DNA of 64,000 nucleotides from Edwardsiella tarda ATCC 15947 = NBRC 105688. Its GTDB lineage: Bacteria; Pseudomonadota; Gammaproteobacteria; Enterobacterales; Enterobacteriaceae. Every line of letters starts with the position of its first letter. The stretch's first letter is position 1. A program made the translations under genes and the position numbers. Under the pieces are notes generated by a model that was not told the origin of the DNA, searched no databases, and saw nothing but the letters and a program-made list of their open reading frames with translations. The DNA lies in NCBI RefSeq assembly GCF_003113495.2, contig NZ_CP084506.1:1860001-1924000 (forward strand). Direction: 5' to 3'. Shown one piece after another: positions 50,412-60,824 of this stretch.

Positions 50412-52691
50412 TCAGGCTCGGCTCAGGTTTACGCCAGAGGTATGGACCACGGTGCCCGACACCGGGCTGATCACATGCGGTAACAGGTTGCCACAGTGAA
50501 TACCATGACTCGTCGCCGCCGTCCGCGCGCCGGCCTTGGCGCCAAACCCCATATAGACGAACAGCGTGTCGGGACGAATGGCGGGAGTCACTAACGCACG
50601 TCCCCGCTCCTTGCCTGTCTCGTTCTCCAGCCAGACCATATCGCCATTGCGAATGCCACGCGCCTGCGCGGTCTGCGGATGGATCCATACCGCGTTATCC
50701 CACATCAGCGCGCTCAGCTGTGGCACATACTGCGTGGCGCCATTGGTATGTACCGCCACTTTGCCTTGGATGAAGTAGAGCTGTTCGGGGCGCTTTAAGG
50801 GCATATCGCGGAAGCGGGGCACGCCATAGCCGGGTAACTTCTCCTCTAATGCCGCCGAATAGAGTTCGATGCGCCCGCTGGGCGACTTGAAGCGCACGGC
50901 GCCGCTCAGCGTACCATCGCTTTCAACCTGCGCCGCGGCCTTGGGGTAACGCGCCACAAACTGACGTACCGACTCCGGTTCACGCAGCAGTAACGGCACT
51001 CCCCAACTGAGATAGCCCCGACTACGTAAATCGCGATATAACGCCTGATCGCCCCCCAATTGGAACAATTGCCGAGTCTGCATATCCTCCCAAGGATAGT
51101 ATTGAGCCAGACCCAGCTCCGCCGCCAACTCCTTCCAAATCTGCCAACTGGGGCGCGCCTCCCCGATCGGTGCTACCACCTGCTGACGCAAGGCATAGGC
51201 CGGGTTGGCGCCAGAGACATCACTGATCTCCTCATCCCGCTCCAAGTAGGTGCATTCCGGTAGCAAGTAATCGGCATAGGCGGCGCTCTCGCTCAAATAG
51301 ACGTCGCAGCTGACGATCAGATCCAACTGCTGCGCCGTCTGCTCCAACTCGGCACGGCAGGTCACCGTCTGGAACGGGTTATGGCGCGACATGATCCACC
51401 CCTTGATCGGGTAAGGCGTCTGCCTCAAGGTCGCGTCGATGATGCTCTGCACCACGCCACCGCTGGCGGCGATATAGCTAAACTGCGCGGCCGTCGCATC
51501 GATACGCGCCGCCGAGATCGCCGGCATCCCCTTAACGCCCGGCTTAGCCAACGGCGCCACCACCGTCTCACCGGCAAATTTGTTATAGGCCGCCGCCCCC
51601 TTCTTCTGGAATAGCCCCCCCCGACGTTCAATGTTGCCCAGCAGGGCATTCAGGGCGAAGATCATCCGGCGCATGTCGATCTCCTGCTGGGAATAGGTGG
51701 CACGGTGCCCAGGGTTGACGATGGCGTGCGGCGCACACGCCGCCAGTTCCCGAGTAACCCGCACGATGACCTCGGCCGGCACATCGGCATGTTGTTGTGC
51801 CCACGCCGGCGTGGTCTCGCTCACTGCCTGCGCCAATTGATCGAATCCCTCGGTATAACGCTCGACGAAGGCCGCATCGTAAAGACGTTCGGCGATCATC
51901 ACGTGGCACATCGCCAGGAGTACCGGCAGATCGCCGCCGGGACGAATGGCGTGCCACTCGTCGGCCTTGCTGGAGAACACCGACATGCGGGGATCAAAGC
52001 TGACCACCTTCGCCCCCTGCTCCTGCGCCGTCATCATCTCATGCGTATCGGCGACTTCGATCCCCTCATAAAGGTTATGGCCAAAGGCCACCATATAACG
52101 GGTATGAGCGATATCCATCATCAGATCGCCTCCCATCATCACCTTCGCGGCGATGGACTTGCCCGCCGGGCAGGTTGAGGCGTGCGTAAAGGTATTCGGC
52201 GAACCGAAGGCGGCGGCCAGATGGAACAGATGTCCCGATAGTGAGCCAGACTTCGATGAAAACGCCAGACTCTGCGCGCCATGCTGCGCCTTGATGGCGT
52301 TCATCTTCGCGGCGATCTCGGTGTAGGCCTGTTGCCAACTGATCACCTGCCAATGCCCACTGCCACGGGGACCGCTACGCTTCATCGGCTTGACGATACG
52401 TTGCGGATCATTAACCAGGCTCACCCCACTCCCCCCACGGGCACAGATACGACTGCCCTGATGCGCTGCCGCAGGATTCCCCTGGATGAAGACCGTACGT
52501 TGCTCGATCACTTGCGCCTGGATTGGACACCGGAATGAACACATCTCACAGAGACTGGGGGTTAACGTGGTCTTACCCGTCAAGCCATCGGCAGGATTTA
52601 ATGCCAAGGCACCGGGAGGAAAACTCGTTAAGGCATATCCGCTACAGCCTACACCAATAGTTTTTAAAAAAGCACGACGACTGATGCTCAT
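50412..52691 (-). CDS. phsA: Thiosulfate reductase molybdopterin subunit
   Basis: A 759-residue molybdo-bis-MGD enzyme that reduces thiosulfate to sulfite and hydrogen sulfide under anaerobic conditions. The Tat signal SISRRAFLKTIGVG is at the N-terminus, followed by the [4Fe-4S] ligands CEMCSFRCPIQ and CARGGSG. Molybdopterin regions include HASTCPAGKSIAAKVMMGGD, whose Cys is the likely Mo ligand. Near-collinearity with Salmonella PhsA and the phsABC order exclude most other DMSO-reductase family members (polysulfide reductase PsrA is the nearest). AAGGAG precedes the ATG. Confidence 0.95.
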   Translation of the reverse strand: MSISRRAFLKTIGVGCSGYALTSFPPGALALNPADGLTGKTTLTPSLCEMCSFRCPIQAQVIEQRTVFIQGNPAAAHQGSRICARGGSGVSLVNDPQRIVKPMKRSGPRGSGHWQVISWQQAYTEIAAKMNAIKAQHGAQSLAFSSKSGSLSGHLFHLAAAFGSPNTFTHASTCPAGKSIAAKVMMGGDLMMDIAHTRYMVAFGHNLYEGIEVADTHEMMTAQEQGAKVVSFDPRMSVFSSKADEWHAIRPGGDLPVLLAMCHVMIAERLYDAAFVERYTEGFDQLAQAVSETTPAWAQQHADVPAEVIVRVTRELAACAPHAIVNPGHRATYSQQEIDMRRMIFALNALLGNIERRGGLFQKKGAAAYNKFAGETVVAPLAKPGVKGMPAISAARIDATAAQFSYIAASGGVVQSIIDATLRQTPYPIKGWIMSRHNPFQTVTCRAELEQTAQQLDLIVSCDVYLSESAAYADYLLPECTYLERDEEISDVSGANPAYALRQQVVAPIGEARPSWQIWKELAAELGLAQYYPWEDMQTRQLFQLGGDQALYRDLRSRGYLSWGVPLLLREPESVRQFVARYPKAAAQVESDGTLSGAVRFKSPSGRIELYSAALEEKLPGYGVPRFRDMPLKRPEQLYFIQGKVAVHTNGATQYVPQLSALMWDNAVWIHPQTAQARGIRNGDMVWLENETGKERGRALVTPAIRPDTLFVYMGFGAKAGARTAATSHGIHCGNLLPHVISPVSGTVVHTSGVNLSRA

Positions 52692-54303
52692 ATAATCTCC
52701 TTTTTATTATATATATTGATTATAGAGAGATTAGCAGGCTATTTTTTGAAGCCACCAACAAATAAAGACACAACAACAAATAATAAGCCAAGAATGATCG
52801 CCGAGATGTTCATTAAATGTAATTAGGGTGTATTGATTTGTGTTGCAGCCATTGAGATAATCAAAAACGGCTAACAAGAGCGGGCGATTCATTAGAGAAA
52901 TAATAAAGAAAGCATTACTCTATTTTATTTGCTCATTTCACTCCCCGCATAAAAAACCCGGTATTCACCTGAGCGGCAAACCGGTGCATGATCACACGAT
53001 ACCAGCAAGCCTCATCCCCCTGATCACCCAGCGTGCCCAATGGCAACCCAGCGAACATCCAAACCTAATGCGAAATAAAAAACCAATAAGCGGACTAAAA
53101 ACGCGTTATCACACCAACTGACAAGCGATCCTTATCCATCCTAACCAGAGAACAGCCAAGATTTATTTTTGGCATATTCACATTATCTCTCGCCCATACG
53201 CTAATAATAGGCATCGCATTGACTCCCATTATTTATGGCATATACCCAAAATCCACGATCACCTATTCGCTTCGCCCTACGGATAAAGGCTCGGGGTGGT
53301 CACGCCGCCCATTCGCCAAACATATTTATGGCATATTCACAAAACTATTCACCGACTCACGCCGCCCCGCCTATTTCCTTCTGGTGCGAAGACAGCCTAT
53401 CCTCGCAACGGGATAAGACAACCCACCGCGCCCTCCTTTTTCGTCACCCGCGAGGAGCATACTCTTAACGGGGCTATGCGGGCCCTTGGCGTCGGGGAGA
53501 GGCCGCCATGGTACGACCTCGTGAGGGTGAGGATCTCTGCAGAGTCCTCCTGTGGCCGCCAACCTGTCGCTGGCCTACTCACGTTTAGCACGGGATATCC
53601 GATGACATCGTCGACGCTAACAACGTTAAAATGGCCCTCGCATCCGGCACACTCCGCGTCCACATTATCCCCTTATTCGACCGTCCGTCATCAAGGAATA
53701 AAATAGATCTCTCGATTAACGCATAAAATAACCTGCCCGCGCGTCAGTCATATCATCCGGCGTTGCCATCGGCGTACTCGTTATAGGAGGCATTCGACGC
53801 GAAAGAGATAACAGGAGAACACGCATCATAAAAAATGTGGCTAACGATGCATGCGATAAATAAGGGGGATGACAATGGCCATCATCGTCAAACAGCGCCA
53901 GGTGGCGACAGCGATCCGTACAGATATTGATAATAATGACAGGCGGTGGTGAATTTATCACTCTAAGCCGGCATCACGCCCCAAGGCCTGCGGAGATGAG
54001 CACGCCGGCACCCGCGTATCACGTGACGGCGTGAATCGCATACCAAGATTAAATAAGTTTATATTTATCTCGCTGGACAAGCACCGCTTTACGCGAATCT
54101 GCACCACTGACATCTCGACAATCCTTGAGAATATGAAAGCGATCACATCGCCCACGGCGAGGGTGAATTAGGGTGAACGAATTCCCACGCGATCCTGTTT
54201 ATCTATTCATCCATATCGTTGGCTAGTTATTCATAAGAGCAGCTGTCATATCAAATAACATTATCTCAAAGAATATATCACTAGCACGTTCAGGGAGCCT
54301 GAT
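52692..54303. other. 1.6-kb region without a convincing gene
   Basis: Left part (52692-53180) is AT-rich and should hold the phsA promoter. From 53160 on, three diverged copies of a TTTATGGCATATTCACA-like motif occur (about 53165-53183, 53231-53250, 53325-53343). The 53280-53700 part is GC-rich with open frames on both strands, none with a good start and recognisable product; the one at 53397-53663 (minus) and the one at 53475-53706 (plus) are the best. The right end leads into the AGCS symporter promoter. It may hold remnants of lost genes. Confidence 0.55.
53165..53343. repeat. Three diverged copies of a TGGCATATTCACA motif
   Basis: TTTTTGGCATATTCACATTA (53167-53186), ATTTATGGCATATACCCAAA (53231-53250) and ATTTATGGCATATTCACAAA (53325-53344) share a common core, TGGCATAT followed by TCACA or CCCAA. 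Spacing is about 62-64 and 94 bp, so the unit is not a regular tandem array. Possible protein-binding sites or decayed duplications. Confidence 0.6.
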
Positions 54304-55692
54304 ATGCATACGCTGGAGATTATCATTAACACACTCAACCGCATCCTCTGGGACTATTTATTAATCGTCCTACTCTGTGGCATCGGTATCTATTACACCG
54401 TCCGCCTACGCTTCATTCAAGTCGTACGTTTCAGGGCGGGACTTACCATGCTGCTGCGGGGGGCTACGCTCTCGGGCGAGCGGGCGGGAAAAGAGGGAAT
54501 GAGTTCGTTCCAGGCCGTTGCCACCGCCGTCGCCGGCCAGGTGGGCACCGGGAATCTGGCCGGTCTGGCCACGGCACTCATCGCCGGTGGGCCGGGCGCG
54601 GTACTCTGGATGTGGATCTCCTCATTCCTCGGCATGGCGACCATCTATGGTGAGGCGATCCTCGCGCAGAAATACCGCTCGACCGACCGCCATGGGCAAG
54701 CCGTAGGCGGTCCAGCCTACTACATCGAACTGGGCCTACAGCAAAAATGGTTGGCGATCCTCTTTGCCATTCTGCTCATCCTGGCGCTAGGCGTGGTCGG
54801 CAACATGGTGCAAGCCAACTCCATCGCCAATGCCTTTTCCCTCTCCTTCGGCGCGGCGCCCTGGCTCGTCGGATTGCTCGTCGCCGGGGCGGCAGGCCTG
54901 GTGGTGGTCGGCGGTCTGCACCGCATTGCGGCCTTCACCGAGAAGATGGTTCCGCTCATGGTATTGCTCTACCTCTGTGGCGCGCTCCTGGTACTCCTGC
55001 TCAACTACGCCTTCATTCTGGCCGCCTTTAAGCTGATCTTCGTCGCCGCCTTCAACCCCCAGGCGGCGATGGGGGGCGCCATCGGCATCTCGATCCAACA
55101 GGCGGCTCGCTTTGGCATCGCCCGAGGGTTATTTTCCAACGAGGCCGGGATGGGTTCGACGCCGCATGCCCACGCGGTGGCCAAGGTTAAGCAAGCGGAG
55201 GATCAGGCGTTGATCGCCATGATGGGCGTCTTTATCGATTGCCTGATCATCACCCTTACCGCCCTGGTTATCATCACCGCAGGAATGAAGCTATTAGCCC
55301 AGCAGGGGTTACCCCTGGCGGAACTGCTCGCGTTGATGGGGAAAAATGGCACCGGTATCGCCGTGACCCAGTATGCCTACCAGCTGGCATTGGGTCATCT
55401 CGGCGGCGCATTTGTCTCCATTTCACTGATGTTTTTCGCATTCTCCACCATCATCGGCTGGTACTACTACGCCGAAACCAACGTGCGCTATCTGTTTGGC
55501 TCATCGCTGGCATTACGCCTATTTCAGGTCTTGGTGATCCTGGCGTTGTTCGCCGCCTCGCAGTTTCAGGTGGAGCTGGTCTGGAATATGGCCGATGCCT
55601 TCAATGGGCTAATGGTGCTCCCCAACGTGATCGCCTTGGCGATCCTCGCCCCCATTGTCATCGGCTATCGCCGACGGCATCTGACAGGCTGA
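54304..55692 (+). CDS. Alanine/glycine:cation symporter, AGCS family
   Basis: A 462-residue inner-membrane symporter with about ten helices. The AGCS signature appears as SSFQAVATAVAGQVGTGNLA plus GLATALIAGGPGAVLWMW. Later blocks are GGPAYYIELGL, FGIARGLFSNEAGMGSTPHA and AFSTIIGWYYYAETN. Family members import alanine or glycine with Na+ or H+. It is a single gene with GGGAG upstream of the ATG. Which amino acid it prefers cannot be told from the sequence. Confidence 0.92.
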   Translation: MHTLEIIINTLNRILWDYLLIVLLCGIGIYYTVRLRFIQVVRFRAGLTMLLRGATLSGERAGKEGMSSFQAVATAVAGQVGTGNLAGLATALIAGGPGAVLWMWISSFLGMATIYGEAILAQKYRSTDRHGQAVGGPAYYIELGLQQKWLAILFAILLILALGVVGNMVQANSIANAFSLSFGAAPWLVGLLVAGAAGLVVVGGLHRIAAFTEKMVPLMVLLYLCGALLVLLLNYAFILAAFKLIFVAAFNPQAAMGGAIGISIQQAARFGIARGLFSNEAGMGSTPHAHAVAKVKQAEDQALIAMMGVFIDCLIITLTALVIITAGMKLLAQQGLPLAELLALMGKNGTGIAVTQYAYQLALGHLGGAFVSISLMFFAFSTIIGWYYYAETNVRYLFGSSLALRLFQVLVILALFAASQFQVELVWNMADAFNGLMVLPNVIALAILAPIVIGYRRRHLTG

Positions 55693-55741
55693 CGCGTTCG
55701 CCGGCGTGCCTCTGGCGAGGAGGGCGCCGGCGGTTATGCAC

Positions 55742-56806
55742 TCAATGTGACGGCAACACGATCTGGCTCTGGCTGAGTAACCCCATGCGCTGATAGATGG
55801 CGCAGGCGGCCTCGACCAGCGGCATCATCAACGCCGCCCCGCTCCCTTCCCCCAGGCGCATCTCCATCTGCAGATAGGGCGTCAAACCGAGGCCGGCCAA
55901 CGCCAACGTCGCGCCCTTCTCCGCCGAGTAATGCGAGGGGATCAGGTAGGGATGTACCCCTGGTGCGATGCGGCAGGCAGCCAAGGCGGCGGCATAAGAG
56001 AGATAGCCATCGAGGATCAGCGGAATACGCGCGGCCGCCGCGCCGATCATCACTCCTGCCATGCCGACCAGATCATAGCCCCCCAAGGCGGCCAACACCG
56101 CCACGCCATCCTGAGCATCGGGCGCATTACGCCGGATCGCCTGCTCTACCACGGCCACCTTATGCTGGAGCCGCGCCGGTGGCAGGTTAGCGCCCAGGCC
56201 GACTACCGCTTGCGGGGCATTGTCGGTCAACACGCTGACCAACGCCGCCGCCGGGGTGGTGTTGGCGATCCCCAACTCCCCGATCCCCAATAGGTTCACC
56301 CCATCGGCGGCCAGACTCTGCGCTAGACGCGCGCAGCGTACCAATAGCTCCTCGGCCTGCGCCCGTGTCATCGCCGGTCCCTGGGCGATATTGCCACAAC
56401 CACGCCCCATACGCATGTCGACGGCATGAGGCAATGGATCGGCATCGATGCCCGCATCCACTAATGTCACCGCCGCGCCAGCCTGTTGCGCCAGCACACA
56501 AACCCCGGTGATCCCTTGCGCCATGTTCCCCGCTTGAATGGCGGTCACCGCCTGTGGTGTGATGGCCACGCCTTCGTGATACACCCCATGATCGGCGGCA
56601 ACCACCACGATCTGCTTCTTACCGATCGCCAACGGTCGCTCGGCGAAGATGCCCGCCAGTTGGATCGAGAGCTGCTCCAAGCGTCCCAGGCTACCGGGCG
56701 GCTTCAATAGGCTATCTTGGTGCTGGCGAGCCCGTCGTTGGGCCTCCGTATCTAAGGGACGGATCGTGGCGATGATCTGCGCCAGCGTCTCGGCATACTG
56801 CGTCAT
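55742..56806 (-). CDS. cobT: Nicotinate-nucleotide--dimethylbenzimidazole phosphoribosyltransferase
   Basis: A 354-residue enzyme that makes alpha-ribazole phosphate from nicotinate mononucleotide and dimethylbenzimidazole for the lower ligand of cobalamin. Family blocks are [52 protein letters not shown] and, near the C-terminus, [20 protein letters not shown], which holds the catalytic glutamate. GAGGAA precedes the ATG. It is the last gene of cbiP-cobU-cobT. Confidence 0.95.
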   Translation of the reverse strand: MTQYAETLAQIIATIRPLDTEAQRRARQHQDSLLKPPGSLGRLEQLSIQLAGIFAERPLAIGKKQIVVVAADHGVYHEGVAITPQAVTAIQAGNMAQGITGVCVLAQQAGAAVTLVDAGIDADPLPHAVDMRMGRGCGNIAQGPAMTRAQAEELLVRCARLAQSLAADGVNLLGIGELGIANTTPAAALVSVLTDNAPQAVVGLGANLPPARLQHKVAVVEQAIRRNAPDAQDGVAVLAALGGYDLVGMAGVMIGAAAARIPLILDGYLSYAAALAACRIAPGVHPYLIPSHYSAEKGATLALAGLGLTPYLQMEMRLGEGSGAALMMPLVEAACAIYQRMGLLSQSQIVLPSH

Positions 56807-56818
56807 GCGTTTTCCTCG

Positions 56819-57370
56819 TTAACCTTTAATCTTCATTTCGATACCGCTCACCACCAGGTACACCTGCCGAGCGTCGGCCGCCAAACGCTGGTTAACCCGC
56901 CCGGCGATATCGCGAAAACGACGCGCCAGCAGATGTTCTGGCACGATCCCCATCCCCACCTCATTGGTCACCACATAGACCGGGCAGGCGCTGTGACGGC
57001 AAGCCTCCGCCAACGCCGTGAGCTGGCGCTGGATCGAGGCTTCTAATGCGGTGAAATCCATCGCCTCTGGGGCTGAGGTTCCCGCCTCGGCAAACAAGAG
57101 GTTGGTGATCAGCGTGGTCACACACTCCAGCATGATGGCGTCACACTGTGGCGCCTCACGGGCGATCACCCGATCCAGTTGCGTAAACCCTTCATATGTA
57201 CGCCAACTGGCCGGGCGCGCCGCGCGATGATGCGCGATACGCGCCGCCATCTCATCATCCGTCGCCAGCGAGGTGGCGATATACAACACCCGGGCGCCAT
57301 GCGATCCGGCCAGGCGTTCGGCCAACGCACTCTTGCCACTGCGCGCCCCTCCGGTGATCAGCGTGAACAT
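56819..57370 (-). CDS. cobU: Adenosylcobinamide kinase/guanylyltransferase
   Basis: A 183-residue bifunctional enzyme that phosphorylates adenosylcobinamide and then transfers GMP to it in nucleotide-loop assembly. The P-loop [15 protein letters not shown] is at the N-terminus. The GMP-carrying histidine lies in [17 protein letters not shown] (about residue 47), and [14 protein letters not shown] is conserved. It overlaps the end of cbiP by 13 bp and lies 12 bp before cobT. Confidence 0.95.
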   Translation of the reverse strand: MFTLITGGARSGKSALAERLAGSHGARVLYIATSLATDDEMAARIAHHRAARPASWRTYEGFTQLDRVIAREAPQCDAIMLECVTTLITNLLFAEAGTSAPEAMDFTALEASIQRQLTALAEACRHSACPVYVVTNEVGMGIVPEHLLARRFRDIAGRVNQRLAADARQVYLVVSGIEMKIKG

Positions 57371-58902
57371 GCGGCCTCCTCAGCATGTTCGCGCATCAGA
57401 CGATAGATCTGCGGCAGATCCAGATGGCTACGCAGTGCCGCCGCCAAGGCGTCAAACTGGCGCTGGCGCCAGGCGTGATAATCCAGCTCTGCCCCCTCGG
57501 CCGGGGCCATTCCCTTCGCTAACCGCAACGCATCGAGCAGATGACGTGTCAGGCGCGGCTCATCGAACAGGCCATGCAGGTAGGTGCCCATCACCAAGCC
57601 ATCATGACTGATCGCCCCATCCTCCTGCGCGCAAGGCTCACCGTTGCGCTGCCATAGCTGGCAGAATGGCGCGCAGCCAGCCCCACGCTGCGTCGTCCCC
57701 ATATGGATCTCATAGCCCGTCAGCGCGAGACCAGCACAGTTACCCCACGGACCGGGCAACCCGGCGGCGACGTGTGCCAGTACCTGCGTCGTGGTCTTCT
57801 GCTGAGCGAAGCGGGTCTCGCAATCCAGCAGGCCGAGTCCCGGCATCGCCGCCTGCGTCGACTCCACCCCATCGATGATCTGATTCCCCAACATCTGGTA
57901 ACCGCCACAGATCCCCAAGATCGGCACCCCATCCTGATGGGCGCAAAGCAGCGCATGCGTCAACCCGCTGTCGTGTAGGTAGCGTAGGTCGGCCAACGTA
58001 CTCTTGCTGCCCGGCAAGATCAGCAGATCCGGACGCCCGATGGCTTCGGGACGGGTCACGTAACGCAGTGTGACATCCGGTTGGGCATGGAGTGGGGAGA
58101 AGTCGGTGAAGTTAGACATATAAGGCAGCTGCAGCACCGCGATGTCCAACGCGCGCGCCGTCTCATCACGATACTTGCCACGCTGCAAGGCGACACCATC
58201 CTCATCGTCCAGATCGAGATCCAGCCACGGCACTACCCCCAGCACCGGAACGCCGGTCAGCGCCTCGATCTGGCGCAAGCCTGGCGTCAACAGGCTAACA
58301 TCGCCACGAAACTTATTGATGATGACACCCTTAACCCGCGCACGCTCCTGCGGCTCAAGCAACGCCAGGGTGCCATAGATGGCGGCGAAGACCCCACCGC
58401 GATCGATATCGGCCACCAGCAACACCGGCGCATCGACCTTCTCCGCCATGCCCATATTGACGATGTCGCGATCACGCAGATTGATCTCCGCCGGGCTGCC
58501 CGCCCCCTCAAGCACCATGATATCGACCTGGGCCGCCAACTGGTGATAAACCTCCGCGACCTGCTCCAGCAGTTGCGGCTTATACTGGTGGTAATGTACG
58601 GCATCCATATCCTGCAACACCCGGCCCATCAGCACTACCTGCGCCTGGCAGTCACTACTCGGCTTGAGTAGGATCGGATTCATGCGCACATCCGGCGCGA
58701 TGCCAGCCGCCTCGGCCTGCATCATCTGCGCCCGCCCCATCTCACCACCATCGGCGGTAATACCGGAATTCAGCGCCATATTCTGTGACTTGAAGGGGGC
58801 GACACGATAGCCATCCTGGGAAAATACCCGACACAGCCCGGCGCAGAGTACGCTCTTGCCCGCATCGGAGGCGGTGCCTTGCACCATAATTGATAGGGTC
58901 AT
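57358..58902 (-). CDS. cbiP: Adenosylcobyric acid synthase (glutamine-hydrolysing)
   Basis: A 514-residue enzyme that amidates four side chains of adenosylcobyrinic a,c-diamide. The N-terminal synthetase domain has [20 protein letters not shown] and [20 protein letters not shown] plus MG. The C-terminal glutamine amidotransferase domain has nucleophile Cys in [12 protein letters not shown] and His in [10 protein letters not shown]. It is the first gene of cbiP-cobU-cobT. None of the earlier corrin-ring genes is in the window; they may lie elsewhere. Confidence 0.94.
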   Translation of the reverse strand: MTLSIMVQGTASDAGKSVLCAGLCRVFSQDGYRVAPFKSQNMALNSGITADGGEMGRAQMMQAEAAGIAPDVRMNPILLKPSSDCQAQVVLMGRVLQDMDAVHYHQYKPQLLEQVAEVYHQLAAQVDIMVLEGAGSPAEINLRDRDIVNMGMAEKVDAPVLLVADIDRGGVFAAIYGTLALLEPQERARVKGVIINKFRGDVSLLTPGLRQIEALTGVPVLGVVPWLDLDLDDEDGVALQRGKYRDETARALDIAVLQLPYMSNFTDFSPLHAQPDVTLRYVTRPEAIGRPDLLILPGSKSTLADLRYLHDSGLTHALLCAHQDGVPILGICGGYQMLGNQIIDGVESTQAAMPGLGLLDCETRFAQQKTTTQVLAHVAAGLPGPWGNCAGLALTGYEIHMGTTQRGAGCAPFCQLWQRNGEPCAQEDGAISHDGLVMGTYLHGLFDEPRLTRHLLDALRLAKGMAPAEGAELDYHAWRQRQFDALAAALRSHLDLPQIYRLMREHAEEAACSR

Positions 58903-59325
58903 AGCCCCTCCATTGTTATCATTGACTCACCGCGCTAGCATCCAGGCGCGTTTGGGAAGCCTACGCTGGCGCGAGACCCTCGGCCCCTCCCCTGCGCGGC
59001 GACCAGAGCTCGTTACACGCGCCGCCTATGCGCATTGCTAAAGCGCAGGGGGTCATGGGGACGAGGGGTTGCCACCTTCCCTGCCTGGCTCCGCCCACAC
59101 GACATGCCTCCACGGCTAAACGGCGGCGACAGCGCGTACACCGAATGAGCCACGGCGCGCTCATACCGGGGAAGCGCTTGCAGGGTGGCGCGCGAAACGG
59201 ATAAATTACAGCAAAATAATCAAAATAATAGGCTGTGCGCTATCATTCCCCCTGCGGGAGACAAACATAGATGCATGGGATGCCCATCTTCGCTATGCCG
59301 CCACAGCCGACCAGGAGCTCACGTT
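58903..59325. other. Divergent cbiP-cobD intergenic region
   Basis: 423 bp, GC-rich in the cbiP-proximal part and AT-rich near cobD. It should contain both divergent promoters. The minus strand at 59041-59085 has a GGGAAGGTGGCAACCCC segment faintly like a cobalamin riboswitch core, but I see no B12 box. No gene is supported. Confidence 0.45.
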
Positions 59326-60399
59326 ATGTTATCCAGCCTACACGGCGGTGACGTCGTCGCTGTCGCCGAGCGCCTCGGCGTCTCCCCCGATAGCCTCACC
59401 GACTTTAGCGCCAATATCAATCCATTAGGCATGCCCGATACACTACGTCAGGCCCTGCACGGCCAGTTGGATCTGGCTCAACCCTATCCAGACATCGACT
59501 ATCGCGCGCTGCATCGCGCCTTAGCCGCCCACCATCGGTTGGCGCCGGACTGGGTTGTGGCCGGTAACGGCGAGACAGAACTGATCTTTAATCTGGTGGA
59601 GGCGTTACAGCCGCGTCAGGCTCTCTTGCTCACCCCAGGTTTCGCCGAGTATCGCCGGGCGTTGCTGCGGTTTGGTTGCACCCTGCGCGATTATACCTTA
59701 CAAGCCGAGACGGGATTTGCGGTCGATGCGCGTCTACTGGCGGCCATCAGCGCCGATCTCGATTGTGTCTTTCTCTGTACCCCGAACAACCCCACCGGGT
59801 TAACCGTGTCGCCCGATCTGCTGTTGGCAGTGGCCGAGCGCTGCCAACAACTCGGCGTACGCCTGATCATCGACGAGGCCTTCTGGGACTTTATCGCCGA
59901 CGAGCCCGGCGCGATCCCGCTGTTAGCGCGCTTCCCCACACTCTGCGTGCTACGCTCGCTAACCAAATTCTACGCCATCGCCGGGTTGCGCCTCGGTTAC
60001 CTCTTGAGCGCCGACCCGCAGCTGACGGCGCGGCTACGTGTCTTACGGCACCCCTGGAGCATCAACGCCTTCGCCGCCTTGGCGGGCGAACAGGTGCTCA
60101 GCGATGATGACTACCGCCGACGCACGCTGGCCTGGTTGGCACAAGAGCGCCCCTGGCTGCAGACGGCCCTCCAGGCACTCCCCGATCTGACGGTGTGGCC
60201 CGGGCGCGCCAACTACCTGTTGCTACGCTGCGAACGTCCGGCGCTCGATCTGCAGCAGGCGTTATTGGCGCACGGCCTGCTGATCCGTAGCTGCGCCAAC
60301 TATCCGGGGCTTGATGCCCGCTACTATCGCGTCTGCGTGCGCCGGCGCCACGATAATGCGCGCCTCATTGCCGCCCTACACACTATTTTGGCCTGTTAG
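59326..60399 (+). CDS. cobD: L-threonine-O-3-phosphate decarboxylase
   Basis: A 357-residue class I PLP enzyme that produces (R)-1-amino-2-propanol phosphate, the linker of the cobalamin nucleotide loop. DFSANINPLGMP, AGNGETELIFN, FLCTPNNPTGL, IIDEAFWDFI and the PLP-lysine block LRSLTKFYAIAGLRLGYLL follow Salmonella CobD, as does IRSCANYPGLDARYYRVCVR. The ATG at 59326 has AGGAG upstream; the frame from 59185 has no similarity. It is divergent from cbiP-cobU-cobT. Histidinol-phosphate aminotransferase is the nearest relative, but these blocks favour CobD. Confidence 0.94.
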   Translation: MLSSLHGGDVVAVAERLGVSPDSLTDFSANINPLGMPDTLRQALHGQLDLAQPYPDIDYRALHRALAAHHRLAPDWVVAGNGETELIFNLVEALQPRQALLLTPGFAEYRRALLRFGCTLRDYTLQAETGFAVDARLLAAISADLDCVFLCTPNNPTGLTVSPDLLLAVAERCQQLGVRLIIDEAFWDFIADEPGAIPLLARFPTLCVLRSLTKFYAIAGLRLGYLLSADPQLTARLRVLRHPWSINAFAALAGEQVLSDDDYRRRTLAWLAQERPWLQTALQALPDLTVWPGRANYLLLRCERPALDLQQALLAHGLLIRSCANYPGLDARYYRVCVRRRHDNARLIAALHTILAC

Positions 60400-60548
60400 G
60401 GGGGTAGCCCGCCGCCCTGAGCGTGGCTAAGCATGCATTCACGCCACCCTGATTCGACGGATAATTCGGCCAAACACGCTTTGTTGCGCAACAAAAAGCG
60501 AATCCGGCCGGCTATTTTTCGCTATTGCGCACTCACTGTCCGAATTCG

Positions 60549-60578
60549 TTGTCTTTCTTGCGGTTATATACGTATAAT
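60549..60578 (+). promoter_or_regulatory. pykF promoter
   Basis: TTGTCT (60549-60554) and a perfect TATAAT (60573-60578) are separated by 18 bp. Transcription would start near 60585, about 240 bp upstream of the pykF ATG. Confidence 0.8.
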
Positions 60579-60594
60579 GGACGGCGTTAATCTT

Positions 60595-60610
60595 GTTGAA
60601 TGGTTTCAGC
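60595..60610. promoter_or_regulatory. Cra (FruR) operator of pykF
   Basis: GTTGAATGGTTTCAGC is close to the Cra palindrome GCTGAAnCGnTTCAGC and lies just downstream of the -10 element. Binding there would repress, as is known for E. coli pykF when fructose 1-phosphate/bisphosphate is low. Confidence 0.82.
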
Positions 60611-60824
60611 CCTTGATTCGTCGCAGCGCCTATTACACTACAACGCGGCCTCCGCGCTTATCATCCCTCCTCGGGCATGCATTTTTTACCCCGGCTTCCC
60701 GGCTGTCACCTATTCTTCTTAGTAGTCCTATTTTCGCACCATCTGTTTTACCCCCTGTCCTCCCGGCCACTGGCTGTGAGCATAAGCGTTTTCCAATCCA
60801 TCACAACTTGCAGAAATGAATGTC

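Larger units (their letters stand above)
60400..60824. other. cobD-pykF intergenic region
   Basis: 425 bp. It contains the pykF promoter and a Cra site (see 60549-60610) and then about 210 bp of untranslated leader rich in pyrimidines. No gene is supported; a frame at 60433-60819 reads across the promoter and is not called. Confidence 0.6.

Noticed and set aside
52700..52870. FNR site upstream of phsA
   Set aside because: TTGATTATCTCAA on the minus strand is similar, but the half-site spacing is one base short of the FNR consensus.
53296..53706. 136-residue plus-strand ORF and the overlapping 88-residue minus-strand ORF (53397-53663)
   Set aside because: Open frames on both strands of the same GC-rich patch, without ribosome sites or recognisable motifs; kept only as a note on the intergenic region.
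59041..59085. Possible cobalamin riboswitch upstream of cbiP (GGGAAGGTGGCAACCCC on the minus strand)
   Set aside because: It resembles part of the riboswitch core, but the expected spacing (GGGAAnnnGGTG) and a B12 box are missing. A covariance-model search would settle it.
60816..60824. Upstream ATG of pykF
   Set aside because: In frame, but it adds three residues not present in the E. coli protein; the ATG at 60825 is preferred.
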